Below are positions 23,304 through 31,755 of a stretch of DNA of 43,945 nucleotides, in pieces. The notes under the pieces were generated by a model. That model saw only the letters and a list, made by a program, of their open reading frames with translations, ran no database searches and had not been told where the DNA came from. Made by a program: the position numbers and the translations under genes. The stretch comes from a virus. Positions within the stretch are counted from its first letter, which is position 1; each line of letters begins with the position of its first letter. The stretch lies in IMG/VR virus record IMGVR_UViG_3300023174_000287, positions 1-43,945 of that record; one strand, given 5' to 3'.

Positions 23304-24446
23304 CTTAAAAATATAAAAATTATCGACTTCTTTCCAAAATTCTGGATCATCTACTACTTTATTACCAGAATTATGTAACCAATCGTATCTAGATATAAAT
23401 TGACCTTTTGAGGAGATTAATGTTCTTGAGGATTTATAAAAAAGATCATTTGTATCTATTATTTTTGCATCTTCTTTTGTTTTGTGTTTTTTATTAATTA
23501 TGAGATTATAATCCATATAATCTATTTTATATTTATTTAAAATTGATTCCTCTAAAAATGAAAGTAAAGCATAATTAATTGAATTATTCTTTAATAGTTT
23601 AACGAAATTTACGTCATTGTCTTCTTCTACAATATAAATTACTTGGAGAATATTCTTTTTATATTTTTGAATCAGATCTTTTTTAATAGATTTATTTGTA
23701 AAAATAATAGTTTTCTTTGCAGACAGTATATTCTCTAAAGCTTGTTCATTAAAATAATAATCCATTCTAACTATAGGATTTTCAATTGGTATAGAGTTTA
23801 CATCAATTATTTCGTCTGGTACAACCTCAAAACTCCTAGCATTAAAATCTTGTCCAAAGTATATACTCTCTGGTAAATTTGAGTATTCTATATCAAGGAG
23901 TTTTAATATTGCTCCAGCGATTTCTTCTGGTTTTATCTGATCTATTGATTTTGGTGATTCTACTTGCGAATAGGATGGTTTTTTATTACCTATTCTTTCG
24001 TATCCTTTAAGAAGAACGTGTTTGTTTTTATCTCCAAAATGAGGACCAGCTACATTTGGATTACTTATACTATAAAGAGAAACTATTAGTTTATTGAAAT
24101 AAGAAGACAAATGAACGCATAAACTATCTGCTCCAAAATGTAAAATGTTATTTTCTATTATATAAGCTAATTGATTAATATTTGTTTGTCCTAGCAGGTT
24201 TATAACACCATTTAGTGGTTTTTCATCTTTTGTGCCGACTTGAACAATATTGATATTATTTTTATTTAAATAAGGATGTATTAAACTAATAACTTCTTGC
24301 CAATAAGAGTAGTTTCTTGAGTCATATGGTGTTTGAGCTTGAAACGTAATGTATTTTTCAATAGGTAGTGGAAAATATTTAGAATAAATAAAAGGCTTGT
24401 CAATTTTTGAACCAGTATTTGTTGCGTATGTATCAAGTAGTCTCAT
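23295..24446 (-). CDS. GT9 C-terminal half plus extra domain (split glycosyltransferase)
   Basis: The 383-residue product lacks a GT9 N-terminal Rossmann domain. Residues about 18-150 match the C-terminal donor-binding half: ITFQAQTPYDSRNY, then IVQVGTKDEK, INLLGQTNINQLAYII and HFGADSLCVHLSSYFNKLIVSLY. The conserved DS-x-x-x-H is present. The missing N-half is the last 105 residues of the gene upstream, which ends 14 bases before this start and lies in a different frame. The two products probably associate to form one enzyme. Residues about 210-383 form a second domain of unknown type. The 638-codon gene upstream supplies transcription. Confidence 0.6.
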   Translation of the reverse strand: MRLLDTYATNTGSKIDKPFIYSKYFPLPIEKYITFQAQTPYDSRNYSYWQEVISLIHPYLNKNNINIVQVGTKDEKPLNGVINLLGQTNINQLAYIIENNILHFGADSLCVHLSSYFNKLIVSLYSISNPNVAGPHFGDKNKHVLLKGYERIGNKKPSYSQVESPKSIDQIKPEEIAGAILKLLDIEYSNLPESIYFGQDFNARSFEVVPDEIIDVNSIPIENPIVRMDYYFNEQALENILSAKKTIIFTNKSIKKDLIQKYKKNILQVIYIVEEDNDVNFVKLLKNNSINYALLSFLEESILNKYKIDYMDYNLIINKKHKTKEDAKIIDTNDLFYKSSRTLISSKGQFISRYDWLHNSGNKVVDDPEFWKEVDNFYIFKLT

Positions 24447-24460
24447 TATTTAATGATAAT

Positions 24461-26377
24461 TTAATTTAAACTAAAATCTAGTTTATCTACACCATTATGA
24501 AGATAATTTAAATTTCTTTGAGTACATGTATAAGGTAAGTAGGCAATATCAAAATATCCATCGTGTTGATTATTCCCCTCTAGCCAAATTAGATTATCCA
24601 TAATTGGATTGTACTCTATCCATCTATGAACATATGGATTTCCATCTAATATATCTTTATATTGAGGTTTTGTGGCAACATATAAACTATAGTCTGGATA
24701 TCTATCTTTAATTGATTTAAATAAAGCAGTACTAAGAAATACATCACCTGCGCTTTCTGGAATAACATATATTACTCGGCCTTTATCATTAGAATCGAGA
24801 AGATCTTCGAATTTGATTTGTTTGTTTTTTTCATTTTCTTTTAAAGCGATATTTCTAAAATAGTTTTCTATATCTGGTCTTTTAGCGCCCTTACTTAACT
24901 CGTTCATCCAGTATTGATGTCCAGAATCATTTCGATCAATATTTTTCATTTTTAAAATATTATGATACATAAAAATAAGCCATTCGGCATCATCAACAAT
25001 TTCTGGTATTTTAACGTAAGGATCTTTTTTATCTTCTGGGTTTTCTTTAACTTTATCCCAATCAATAATAGGTTGAGAATCTATAAATTGTTCTAAAGTT
25101 TTTGCAATATTTTTTACTCCAAAATGTTTGATTGTCCATTCTCTTGCTTTTTTACCAATCTCAAGCCTCTTATGCGGTAGCATTTTATATACAATGTTCA
25201 ATTGTTTTGCTATTGATTCTGGATAAGTGGAAGCTTTAATGAACTCTGTACCATGTTCTCTGTATTCAGTCCATTCTAAGGGTAATGAATTAGCTTCTGG
25301 TTCGCACATTTCTTCTCCACAGCTGTAATTTGTTACAAGAGTAATTAATTCGGTAAGTTTGGCTTCTTGAATTGGTATTTCTTGTCCACCGCTTGTAAAT
25401 GGATGACAATATACATCCATAAAATTATATATTTCATTCAATTGAGCTTCAGTTACTCCTAAACCAACATTTGTTGTGGTCTGGCTTTTTTCTGTTCCAC
25501 AATATTTACAGTTTAAATCTTGTCCAATAAATGGTTTTACTTCATATTCTCCACAATTTTTACATACATATGTTGTTAATATTTCTTTTGGATTAACTCC
25601 AATTTCTGCTGCAAGTTTATGTATATTCCAACCTTCACCCCAATGAGTATGAAGCAGGAGATAAGTATTTTTTATTTCTGGATTTTGTTTTTTCCACAAA
25701 GCATATCCTTGTAATAAATTCGGCACGCTTTTCCTTAATTGATTTCTAAATACGAATCCTACGATAAATGCGTCTTGTGGAATATTATTTTTCTTTCTGA
25801 GTTGATTTCTTTCAAAATCAGAAAGTCTATGAAAGTCTTTATCTTCTAGGCATCCATGCACAGTTTTAACATGACTATATCCAAGTTTATGCATAGCTTT
25901 TGTAGCAAAACTACTCCAAATCCAATAATTTTTAATTTTTGGAGCATTTGTTATTGCTGATTGAAGAATAGGAAGAGAATCTAATGTAGTCCAAATTACT
26001 GATGCAATTTTATTAAACCAAGGCTTTTCAATAGCAAAATCTACACCCCAAATATCTTGCGCTGCAAAATATATGTCTGGTTTTTCTTCATTAATAACTC
26101 TATCTAAATAATGTGCTCCATAGCTAGCCATTCTAGCTAAATTAGGATCTCTATTTAATTGATCTAATTCTTGTTGATTATTAGGAAGCGATCCAACAGA
26201 TTTCCAAGGAGTTTTTTTGAATTCTGGATGGTCATAAGTCATTCCGCAGCAATAATGCACTAAATCATATTTATTTGTAGAATATAAATATTTAAGTAAA
26301 GCTCTAGCATTTCTCCCAAAGCCTGTTTTGGCTAAAGAAAAGTCTGTTTGTATTAAAACTTTCTTTTTTCGTTCCAT
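24461..26377 (-). CDS. GT4 glycosyltransferase fused to zinc ribbon, DUF4214 and GT9 N-half
   Basis: The 638-residue fusion begins with a GT4-type GT-B enzyme: FSLAKTGFGRNARALL (about 13-28), HGCLED near 174-179, then the C-terminal half with HPFTSGGQEIPIQEAKL (about 325-341), the acceptor E-x7-E region. A four-cysteine zinc ribbon is inserted (CKNC 272-275, CKYC 290-293). A DUF4214-like segment follows (about 462-515, MYHNILKMKN...GHQYWMNEL). Residues 535-638 are the N-terminal Rossmann half of a GT9 enzyme (ESAGDVFLSTALFKSIKDRYP, key GD at 544-545), stopping before the C-half, which is the next gene. The start overlaps the upstream stop as TAATG. Likely adds sugars to a surface glycan or virion protein. 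Confidence 0.7.
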   Translation of the reverse strand: MERKKKVLIQTDFSLAKTGFGRNARALLKYLYSTNKYDLVHYCCGMTYDHPEFKKTPWKSVGSLPNNQQELDQLNRDPNLARMASYGAHYLDRVINEEKPDIYFAAQDIWGVDFAIEKPWFNKIASVIWTTLDSLPILQSAITNAPKIKNYWIWSSFATKAMHKLGYSHVKTVHGCLEDKDFHRLSDFERNQLRKKNNIPQDAFIVGFVFRNQLRKSVPNLLQGYALWKKQNPEIKNTYLLLHTHWGEGWNIHKLAAEIGVNPKEILTTYVCKNCGEYEVKPFIGQDLNCKYCGTEKSQTTTNVGLGVTEAQLNEIYNFMDVYCHPFTSGGQEIPIQEAKLTELITLVTNYSCGEEMCEPEANSLPLEWTEYREHGTEFIKASTYPESIAKQLNIVYKMLPHKRLEIGKKAREWTIKHFGVKNIAKTLEQFIDSQPIIDWDKVKENPEDKKDPYVKIPEIVDDAEWLIFMYHNILKMKNIDRNDSGHQYWMNELSKGAKRPDIENYFRNIALKENEKNKQIKFEDLLDSNDKGRVIYVIPESAGDVFLSTALFKSIKDRYPDYSLYVATKPQYKDILDGNPYVHRWIEYNPIMDNLIWLEGNNQHDGYFDIAYLPYTCTQRNLNYLHNGVDKLDFSLN

Positions 26378-26919
26378 TACCAGAGTTCGCTATCTTCTTG
26401 ATCGGCCGCATTAACTTCTTTGGTTTCTTTTGGTGAATTTTTTGCTTTCTTTATGGCTTCAATTCTTTGAGCTTCAAAAACAGAATTTAAAGAATAGGCC
26501 AAAAACTCTTTTAATAATCTTGCTTCATTAAAGTAAAAACCAATCAAATATGATTGTTTATTTTCTACATTTTGTTTATCTTCTTTATTAACGCTATAAG
26601 AAAAACCTACTTGCTTTTCTTCCCTAATATAAGGAGCCAATTTAATTTTTGTTATTTGTTTCTCTGAAGTATGATAAGCTGAAAATTCTGTATTTCTTTC
26701 TAAAGCATCAAGAAGTCCAGCTGCTTCTGTTAGAGAAAATTTAACTTTAACACTTTTACTTGGATTGTTTTGATTTTCCGAAAAAGATCCAATCTTTTTG
26801 GCATCGTTCCAAGAGCTTTGTTTGATTAATGATCCCCATACTGAATTATCTTTTGAATTTACGCTAAAACTACAAGCCGTGCCTGTATTCTTACTATTTG
26901 GTTTATAAAATGATATCAT
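26377..26919 (-). CDS. Probable single-stranded DNA-binding protein
   Basis: The 180-residue product has an N-terminal FYKPNSKNTGTACSFSVNSK segment (4-23), a core with VKVKFSLTEAAGLLDAL (about 57-73) and FSAYHTSEKQITKIKLAPY, and a last long helix. It ends in the acidic tail DQEDSELW with a terminal aromatic, as in many SSBs whose C-terminus recruits partners. The arrangement recalls the PC4/Whirly-like phage ssDNA-binding group. It has its own sigma70-like promoter and lies just downstream of the polymerase gene. Alternative: an unrelated nucleic-acid-binding protein. Confidence 0.5.
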   Translation of the reverse strand: MISFYKPNSKNTGTACSFSVNSKDNSVWGSLIKQSSWNDAKKIGSFSENQNNPSKSVKVKFSLTEAAGLLDALERNTEFSAYHTSEKQITKIKLAPYIREEKQVGFSYSVNKEDKQNVENKQSYLIGFYFNEARLLKEFLAYSLNSVFEAQRIEAIKKAKNSPKETKEVNAADQEDSELW

Positions 26920-26927
26920 ATTACTTT

Positions 26928-26956
26928 ATGTTACTATCTATATTTAAAAATGTCAA
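26928..26956 (-). promoter_or_regulatory. Sigma70-like promoter for the SSB-like gene, leaderless
   Basis: On the minus strand, consensus TTGACA (26956-26951), 17-base spacer, TAACAT (26933-26928), then eight bases to ATG 26919. The -35 box overlaps the stop of the polymerase gene. No Shine-Dalgarno sequence fits in the expected leader of zero to two bases. Confidence 0.75.
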
Positions 26957-29550
26957 TTATTTTTATCTGTCTTTTTTAAATCATTTAATTTCATATAAAT
27001 TTGATGATCTTGAATAGCTATTAAGTCTCCAAATATACAATCATCTCTCTTTGAACCTTTGGCGATAACAATATTTCCTTCTTCAAAAGCTTTATTATTT
27101 AATAATTTATTATTTTCAATATTATCATTAAATATCAATACGCTAATTGAGCTAGTTTCATCTGATATTTTTAATCTTGTATATCTTGTTTTCTTTTCAT
27201 TTTTAGATACGCCAGTATACACTTCTTCTATTTGACCAACAAATGCCACTTTGCTATTAACTGGTTCATCTATAATATCACTAACATATTTAAGGTTTTC
27301 TCTTTTCTCCGCGAAGATATCTCTTAAATTTTTATTATATGTATATCCTAAGAGTTTCTTTTCATAATACCAGTTAGCAAAACTTTCACTTTTACTATTC
27401 TGATTATAGATTTCAAGATATGGTGCATATTTAGCTTTGATAGTATTTAATCTGTTATCTTTAATAACTAAATGATTTTTTTCGTCAGTAAATTTATTGA
27501 GATGTTTAATAATTTTAATTAAGTCATAATCGAACTTATCTGCGAATGAAATTGAATACTTCTTTTCTTTAGCGGTTAAAATATTCCACAATTGAGCTTC
27601 TAGTACAATTTTACTTCTGGATTGATTAAAGCCACTTAATGCTCCTGCTTGAATCAAGGAAGATAATACTCCAATATTAAGATTGGCTTCTTCCGCTGCT
27701 TGGAAGATCTCGAATTTATTAGAATACTTATTTCTGAAACTATTTAGTTTTTCAATAGATTTATCACTAATTCCTTTTATAGATAATAGACCAAATCTAA
27801 TATCTTTATCTTCTATTGAGAAATCCATTTCTGATTTGATAATGTGTGGAGGAAGGAGTTTGATATCAAATTCGTGCATTTCTTTTTGAATCTTAGAAAT
27901 TTCACCAATTGGATCTGGTTCATTTCTACTCATTTTTAATAAAGATAAAAAGAATTGTTGAGGATGATTGAATTTTAAATAAATTGTAACTGCCGCTAAA
28001 GCTGCATAAGCCAATGAGTGGCTTTTATTGAACGAGTAATTAGCGGAGTCTTCAAGAATTTTCCATAGAATCTCTCCTACTTCTTTAGGTATTTTATTTT
28101 CTTTGATCTTTGATTCGATCTTCTTTTTCCAAGCTTTGATCTCTTCGGTTTTCTTTTTGCCTACGATTCTTCTTAATATTTCTGCTTCATCTAAAGTAAA
28201 TCCAATCTTATTAGCCATCTTCATCAATTGCTCTTGATACAATGCTACTCCACCAGTTTGTTTGAGAATATCATCAAAGAATGGATGAATACTTTCTGAT
28301 TGTTGATAATTTGTATGGGCAGCATATTTATCTACGAATTGTAATGCTCCAGGTCTTGCTAAAGCTAGTACTCCACTAAGTTCTTCAAGATTCTTTGGTT
28401 TTACTTTTTGACAAACTCTAAAGTTAGTTTCTGCTTCAATTTGGAATAAACCATGAGGAGATTTTAAATCTTGTAGATTTCTATAGATAGATTCATGATT
28501 TAAATCAATATCTTCTACTTTAATGCCAATATTTTTACAAACATCATCAACTACGGAAACACTTCTTAATCCCAAGATATCAAGTTTAATATTAAATAAA
28601 CTAACCCAATTCATATCAAAACTTGAAACTGGTTCTTTATCAGAAGAAAATTCTGTTGGACATACTGTTTCTAAATCGTAGTAAGAAAGAAGAACTCCAG
28701 ATGGATGAACTCCCTTGTTTTTGATTAAATCTCTTAACTTTAAAGCAATTTGAAATGTTTCTTTATTTTCATCGCACCAATCTTTAAATTTTTCTACTTC
28801 TTCATACGCAGTATTAATATCTTTAACTTGGCCGAATACTTTTGGAATTAAAGAAGATATATTGGTCATTTCTTCTTCTGTTTTTTCTCCAACAATTTTA
28901 CCGCATTCTTTGATTAATAGTTTTCCGCTCAAGGTGTTGAGAGTCAAGATTTTGCTAGTTTTACCTTTAAATTTAGATTCTAAATACTGTAATACTTTTT
29001 GACGATTATAATAACAAATATCCAAATCAACGTCGCACATCAAACTGCCATCAAGATATGTTATCCCATCAATAACCTGCTTTTTAGCTCGAATCTTGGA
29101 TATAAATCTTTCGAAATAAAGATCATATTTAACTGGATCAATTCTAGTTACCCCAATTAGATAAAGGATAAGTGAACCAGCAGCTGAACCTCTACCTAAG
29201 CCAACTGGTATATTATTTGTTTTACAGAAATTAATAACATCCCATACTAATAAAACGTAATCCGTAAATCCTAATTCTTTTAATGTTTCTAGTTCATATT
29301 TTGCTCTATCAATATATTTCTTGTAGTCTTTATGATCTTTCTCTATCTTCAAATACTTAAAACCATTTAATGCTAATGCTCTAAGAAAATCATAATTAGA
29401 AACATCTTCGCTAATATTAAGATGTCTTTTTAAAGATCCATCAATATTAAACTCTGGAAGCCTGACTCCATGTAATCCAAGGTCAGTGGTGGTGAACTTA
29501 CTAGAAAATGCTTCGTCTTTTAGAATATTATTCATCATCTTGGTCTTCAT
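26953..29550 (-). CDS. dnaE: DNA polymerase III alpha (DnaE), polymerase part of a split gene
   Basis: The 865-residue product is the replicative C-family polymerase without its PHP domain. Visible are GRGSAAGS (119-126), the catalytic pair Asp173-x-Asp175 in CDVDLDIC, the third catalytic aspartate Asp324 in KLDILGLR, the fingers and thumb regions, a helix-hairpin-helix segment (LLSIKGISDKSIEKL), and a C-terminal OB fold (VAFVGQIEEVY...YTRLKISDE, about 750-800). E. coli DnaE is 1160 residues. The missing N-terminal PHP domain is encoded at 30976-31719. The first 30 residues align where full-length enzymes pass from PHP to polymerase. Start could also be ATG 29538 or 29535, which reduce overlap with the upstream gene. 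Confidence 0.9.
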   Translation of the reverse strand: MKTKMMNNILKDEAFSSKFTTTDLGLHGVRLPEFNIDGSLKRHLNISEDVSNYDFLRALALNGFKYLKIEKDHKDYKKYIDRAKYELETLKELGFTDYVLLVWDVINFCKTNNIPVGLGRGSAAGSLILYLIGVTRIDPVKYDLYFERFISKIRAKKQVIDGITYLDGSLMCDVDLDICYYNRQKVLQYLESKFKGKTSKILTLNTLSGKLLIKECGKIVGEKTEEEMTNISSLIPKVFGQVKDINTAYEEVEKFKDWCDENKETFQIALKLRDLIKNKGVHPSGVLLSYYDLETVCPTEFSSDKEPVSSFDMNWVSLFNIKLDILGLRSVSVVDDVCKNIGIKVEDIDLNHESIYRNLQDLKSPHGLFQIEAETNFRVCQKVKPKNLEELSGVLALARPGALQFVDKYAAHTNYQQSESIHPFFDDILKQTGGVALYQEQLMKMANKIGFTLDEAEILRRIVGKKKTEEIKAWKKKIESKIKENKIPKEVGEILWKILEDSANYSFNKSHSLAYAALAAVTIYLKFNHPQQFFLSLLKMSRNEPDPIGEISKIQKEMHEFDIKLLPPHIIKSEMDFSIEDKDIRFGLLSIKGISDKSIEKLNSFRNKYSNKFEIFQAAEEANLNIGVLSSLIQAGALSGFNQSRSKIVLEAQLWNILTAKEKKYSISFADKFDYDLIKIIKHLNKFTDEKNHLVIKDNRLNTIKAKYAPYLEIYNQNSKSESFANWYYEKKLLGYTYNKNLRDIFAEKRENLKYVSDIIDEPVNSKVAFVGQIEEVYTGVSKNEKKTRYTRLKISDETSSISVLIFNDNIENNKLLNNKAFEEGNIVIAKGSKRDDCIFGDLIAIQDHQIYMKLNDLKKTDKNN

Positions 29551-29752
29551 CTACTCTATCAATATTGTCTATTTCTTTATTAAAAGCATCTAATCCAGTC
29601 GCTAATACTTTCATGGATGCTCTATCTTTTAAACTAAAAAATACATCTGCTTTACCTTGTTTCTTGCCTTTTTGTACAGTAATAAGTAAATATTCTATCC
29701 CACCATCTTCTAATTTTTGAATTACATCGTAAATATCGTCTAATGATGCCAT
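29528..29752 (-). CDS. Small acidic protein between exonuclease and polymerase genes, unknown
   Basis: The 74-residue product has an N-terminal helix, a beta pair (IEYLLITVQ, about 19-27; ADVFFSL, about 35-41), a helix, and a strongly acidic tail (DRVDEDQDDE). GAGG about seven bases upstream supports ATG 29752. It lies one base after the exonuclease gene and overlaps the polymerase gene, so it is produced with them. Acidic tails of this kind occur on proteins that contact replication partners. No family is recognised. Confidence 0.55.
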   Translation of the reverse strand: MASLDDIYDVIQKLEDGGIEYLLITVQKGKKQGKADVFFSLKDRASMKVLATGLDAFNKEIDNIDRVDEDQDDE

Positions 29753-29753
29753 A

Positions 29754-30392
29754 TTATACCTCTAATTGCCATTTCAATTTATTCCATACTTTTAAATTCA
29801 AGTCAAGATCATTAATAGCGTCATGAAGTTTTTCATAGTCATGTTCTATTCCGTTTTCTTTACCCAAGAAAGTTAAAGAGCTTTTAACATTCTTTTTTCT
29901 AGTATGAAGAATTTTATATTGATATTGTGTTAAATTATCCTTTGAATTATAAGGCATCTCATATTTTATACCTCTTGCTACTGCATTTGTATCAATAAAC
30001 TTATTTACAAGATGATGCCAATTGCAACCCATATATTTATAGTACTCTTTTATAAGATAAATGTCAAATCCAAGAGTATTATGACCAATAATATAATCTG
30101 CATGATCCAACCAATCTTTAATCGTTGGAAATATTTCTTTTGGATCAAAACCTTCTTTTTGAACTTTTTTATGATCATATCTGGTAATTCTAGCTGCGTC
30201 TTGACTAATCTTTAAATCTGTTTGCCATTTTAAATAAAAATTCTTTTGATCAATTTTCTTATCGCCTTGAACTTTAAGCATAGCAATTTGCCAAGGAAGA
30301 TTATGACAAAAGTTTAAACAAAGATTGAATGTTTCACAATCTATAAAAACCAAAGTCTTATTCTTGTCATATCTTAAAAGATGTTCGTCCAT
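29754..30392 (-). CDS. DnaQ-like 3'-5' proofreading exonuclease
   Basis: The 212-residue product has all three DEDDh motifs: Asp18-x-Glu20 in FIDCET, His104...Asp110 in GHNTLGFD, and the final His190 with Asp195 in HDAINDLD. It removes mismatched 3' ends and is likely the editing partner of the split DnaE, being encoded between the two polymerase fragments. Since the phage PHP domain looks inactive, this enzyme would supply proofreading. It is followed after one base by the small acidic gene. Confidence 0.9.
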   Translation of the reverse strand: MDEHLLRYDKNKTLVFIDCETFNLCLNFCHNLPWQIAMLKVQGDKKIDQKNFYLKWQTDLKISQDAARITRYDHKKVQKEGFDPKEIFPTIKDWLDHADYIIGHNTLGFDIYLIKEYYKYMGCNWHHLVNKFIDTNAVARGIKYEMPYNSKDNLTQYQYKILHTRKKNVKSSLTFLGKENGIEHDYEKLHDAINDLDLNLKVWNKLKWQLEV

Positions 30393-30395
30393 ATA

Positions 30396-30974
30396 TTATA
30401 CGTCAATTATAAATGATTCTTGTTTTCTATTCAAGATTTTATGTCTTTCATAAAAATCGTCTGGAATTTTTTGGTCTCTTATTTTATAATGCCATCTCAA
30501 ATGAGCTGGTTTATTTTGATAAAGCCATTTATTATTATCTTTAGTTAAATTATAAAGATAAAAATGCATTAAATCTTTCGAAAATGCTACGATAATAGAT
30601 GGTGCGCCTACTTTAGTTGTGATAAACACACTCAACTTGCCTTGGCCTTGATTTCTGTATCGTGTAACAATTGATTTAAAAAAGTTAAGTGATGGTCTAG
30701 TTTCAATAGTAGTTTTCCATTCTTGATCATCTATCATTTCGACATCATATCTTGATTGATAATTATTTATTAAAGTAAGCTCAAGTCCAGCAACAATAGT
30801 TGGCACTCTAGGCCTTTCATATTTTACGCACATTAAATCTACATCAATTGAATAAAGGCTATCTTCATCATAAAGCATATTTTTATAATCATAGGATCTG
30901 TCTTCTCTACTTTGTATTTGTCTTGCTTTATTACCATATTGATTGACGATTACTTCTGGATTTTGAATTTTCAT
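30396..30974 (-). CDS. Unknown protein between polymerase fragments
   Basis: I choose ATG 30974, one base after the PHP gene stop, instead of ATG 31010, whose extra 12 residues would only be the overlap. The 192-residue product has an ordered core with VPTIVAGLELTLIN (about 58-71) and GQGKLSVFITTKVGAPSIIVAFS (about 108-130), then basic C-terminal helices with HLRWHYKIRDQKIPDDFYERH. It could bind nucleic acid or the polymerase. I do not recognise the family. It is expressed from the PHP gene promoter together with the exonuclease and polymerase. Confidence 0.6.
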   Translation of the reverse strand: MKIQNPEVIVNQYGNKARQIQSREDRSYDYKNMLYDEDSLYSIDVDLMCVKYERPRVPTIVAGLELTLINNYQSRYDVEMIDDQEWKTTIETRPSLNFFKSIVTRYRNQGQGKLSVFITTKVGAPSIIVAFSKDLMHFYLYNLTKDNNKWLYQNKPAHLRWHYKIRDQKIPDDFYERHKILNRKQESFIIDV

Positions 30975-30975
30975 A

Positions 30976-31719
30976 TTATTTGTTTTTCCAACTTTCAAAA
31001 CAAAACTCATTACTACTCATATGCTCCATATCTGGTTTATTTAAAACGCTTCTGTTATTGATGCATCTGAATGTTAAGTATGTTTTAAAATCTTTTCTAT
31101 CAGAATAGTAAATACTTTTCGCATTAAAAACTTCTAGTTTATTCTTTTCTGCAAATGATAGCATTTTATCTTTAATAATAAAATCAAAAGGTAATTCATT
31201 CTGTTCAATGAAAACTACTGGTTTTGTAAAATCTATCTGAGGAACACATATGCTATTTTTTAAAGTATTATTAAATATGAAAGAATCATAGAACGGAATA
31301 CCCATAATTAAATTATCTGACCAGTTATTCTTTATTGTAGTATAATCTAGTCTAGGTTCATAATAAAAACCATCTTTTGCACCAATACTAAATAGTTTAG
31401 TTAAAGATTCGTAACCCTTTTTATTTTTAAAGAAAAGTATCAATTTTGAGTTTTTAGCTCTTGACTCATCAGTTTTATCTGTCATTGACTCAGTAACTGA
31501 AATTCTTAATCCATAATTTAATTTAATATCATTATTCCTGCAATTTGTATACGCTTCAAGAAATGACGACATATTATCCTCTACTAGGAATATCTCTTTT
31601 AATTTATTTTGTTTAGCTATTTGAATTATAGAATCTGGATACTCATCTCTTTCGGACTTATCCTCTAGGGTGAGAATTGATCTTCCTAAAGAGTAGTGAG
31701 ATTTAAATAAAGGTATCAT
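30976..31719 (-). CDS. dnaE-N: PHP domain of DNA polymerase III alpha (split DnaE N-part)
   Basis: Start at ATG 31719 (247 residues); an in-frame TTG at 31728 overlaps the -10 box and is less likely. The sequence follows the DnaE N-terminus: IPLFKSHYSLGRSIL corresponds to the 'HxHSEYSLLDG' opening, then a helix resembling IIQIAKQNKLKEIFLVEDN, and ends with HMSSNEFCFESW, equal to the point just before the polymerase part of intact enzymes. The first metal-binding histidines of the PHP site are mostly replaced, so it probably has no phosphoesterase activity and serves structurally. It would associate with the product at 26953-29550. Three other genes separate them. No intein-like ends are visible. 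Confidence 0.7.
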   Translation of the reverse strand: MIPLFKSHYSLGRSILTLEDKSERDEYPDSIIQIAKQNKLKEIFLVEDNMSSFLEAYTNCRNNDIKLNYGLRISVTESMTDKTDESRAKNSKLILFFKNKKGYESLTKLFSIGAKDGFYYEPRLDYTTIKNNWSDNLIMGIPFYDSFIFNNTLKNSICVPQIDFTKPVVFIEQNELPFDFIIKDKMLSFAEKNKLEVFNAKSIYYSDRKDFKTYLTFRCINNRSVLNKPDMEHMSSNEFCFESWKNK

Positions 31720-31726
31720 TTTTACC

Positions 31727-31755
31727 AATATAACAAGAATTTATAAATATATCAA
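31727..31755 (-). promoter_or_regulatory. Sigma70-like promoter for the split-polymerase operon, leaderless
   Basis: On the minus strand, TTGATA (31755-31750), 17-base spacer, TATATT (31732-31727), then seven bases to ATG 31719. The -35 box overlaps the end of the upstream nuclease gene. Expected transcript start is within two bases of the ATG. Confidence 0.7.

Noticed and set aside
29750-29765. TATAAT-like sequence directly before the 29752 gene as promoter
   Set aside because: It touches the ATG, so transcription would begin inside the gene, no -35 box is present, and GAGG provides a normal ribosome site.
30393-30410. TATAAT near the exonuclease start as promoter
   Set aside because: The box ends about two bases before the ATG and there is no -35 hexamer 16-18 bases upstream.
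26953-31719. Split intein as explanation for the divided DnaE
   Set aside because: The PHP fragment ends in KNK and the polymerase fragment begins MKTKMM. No N- or C-intein segment, terminal His-Asn, or Cys/Ser extein start is visible, and only short extra sequence exists at either end.
30976-31728. TTG 31728 as start of the PHP gene
   Set aside because: The TTG overlaps the -10 box. ATG 31719 lies three codons later at the expected transcript start.
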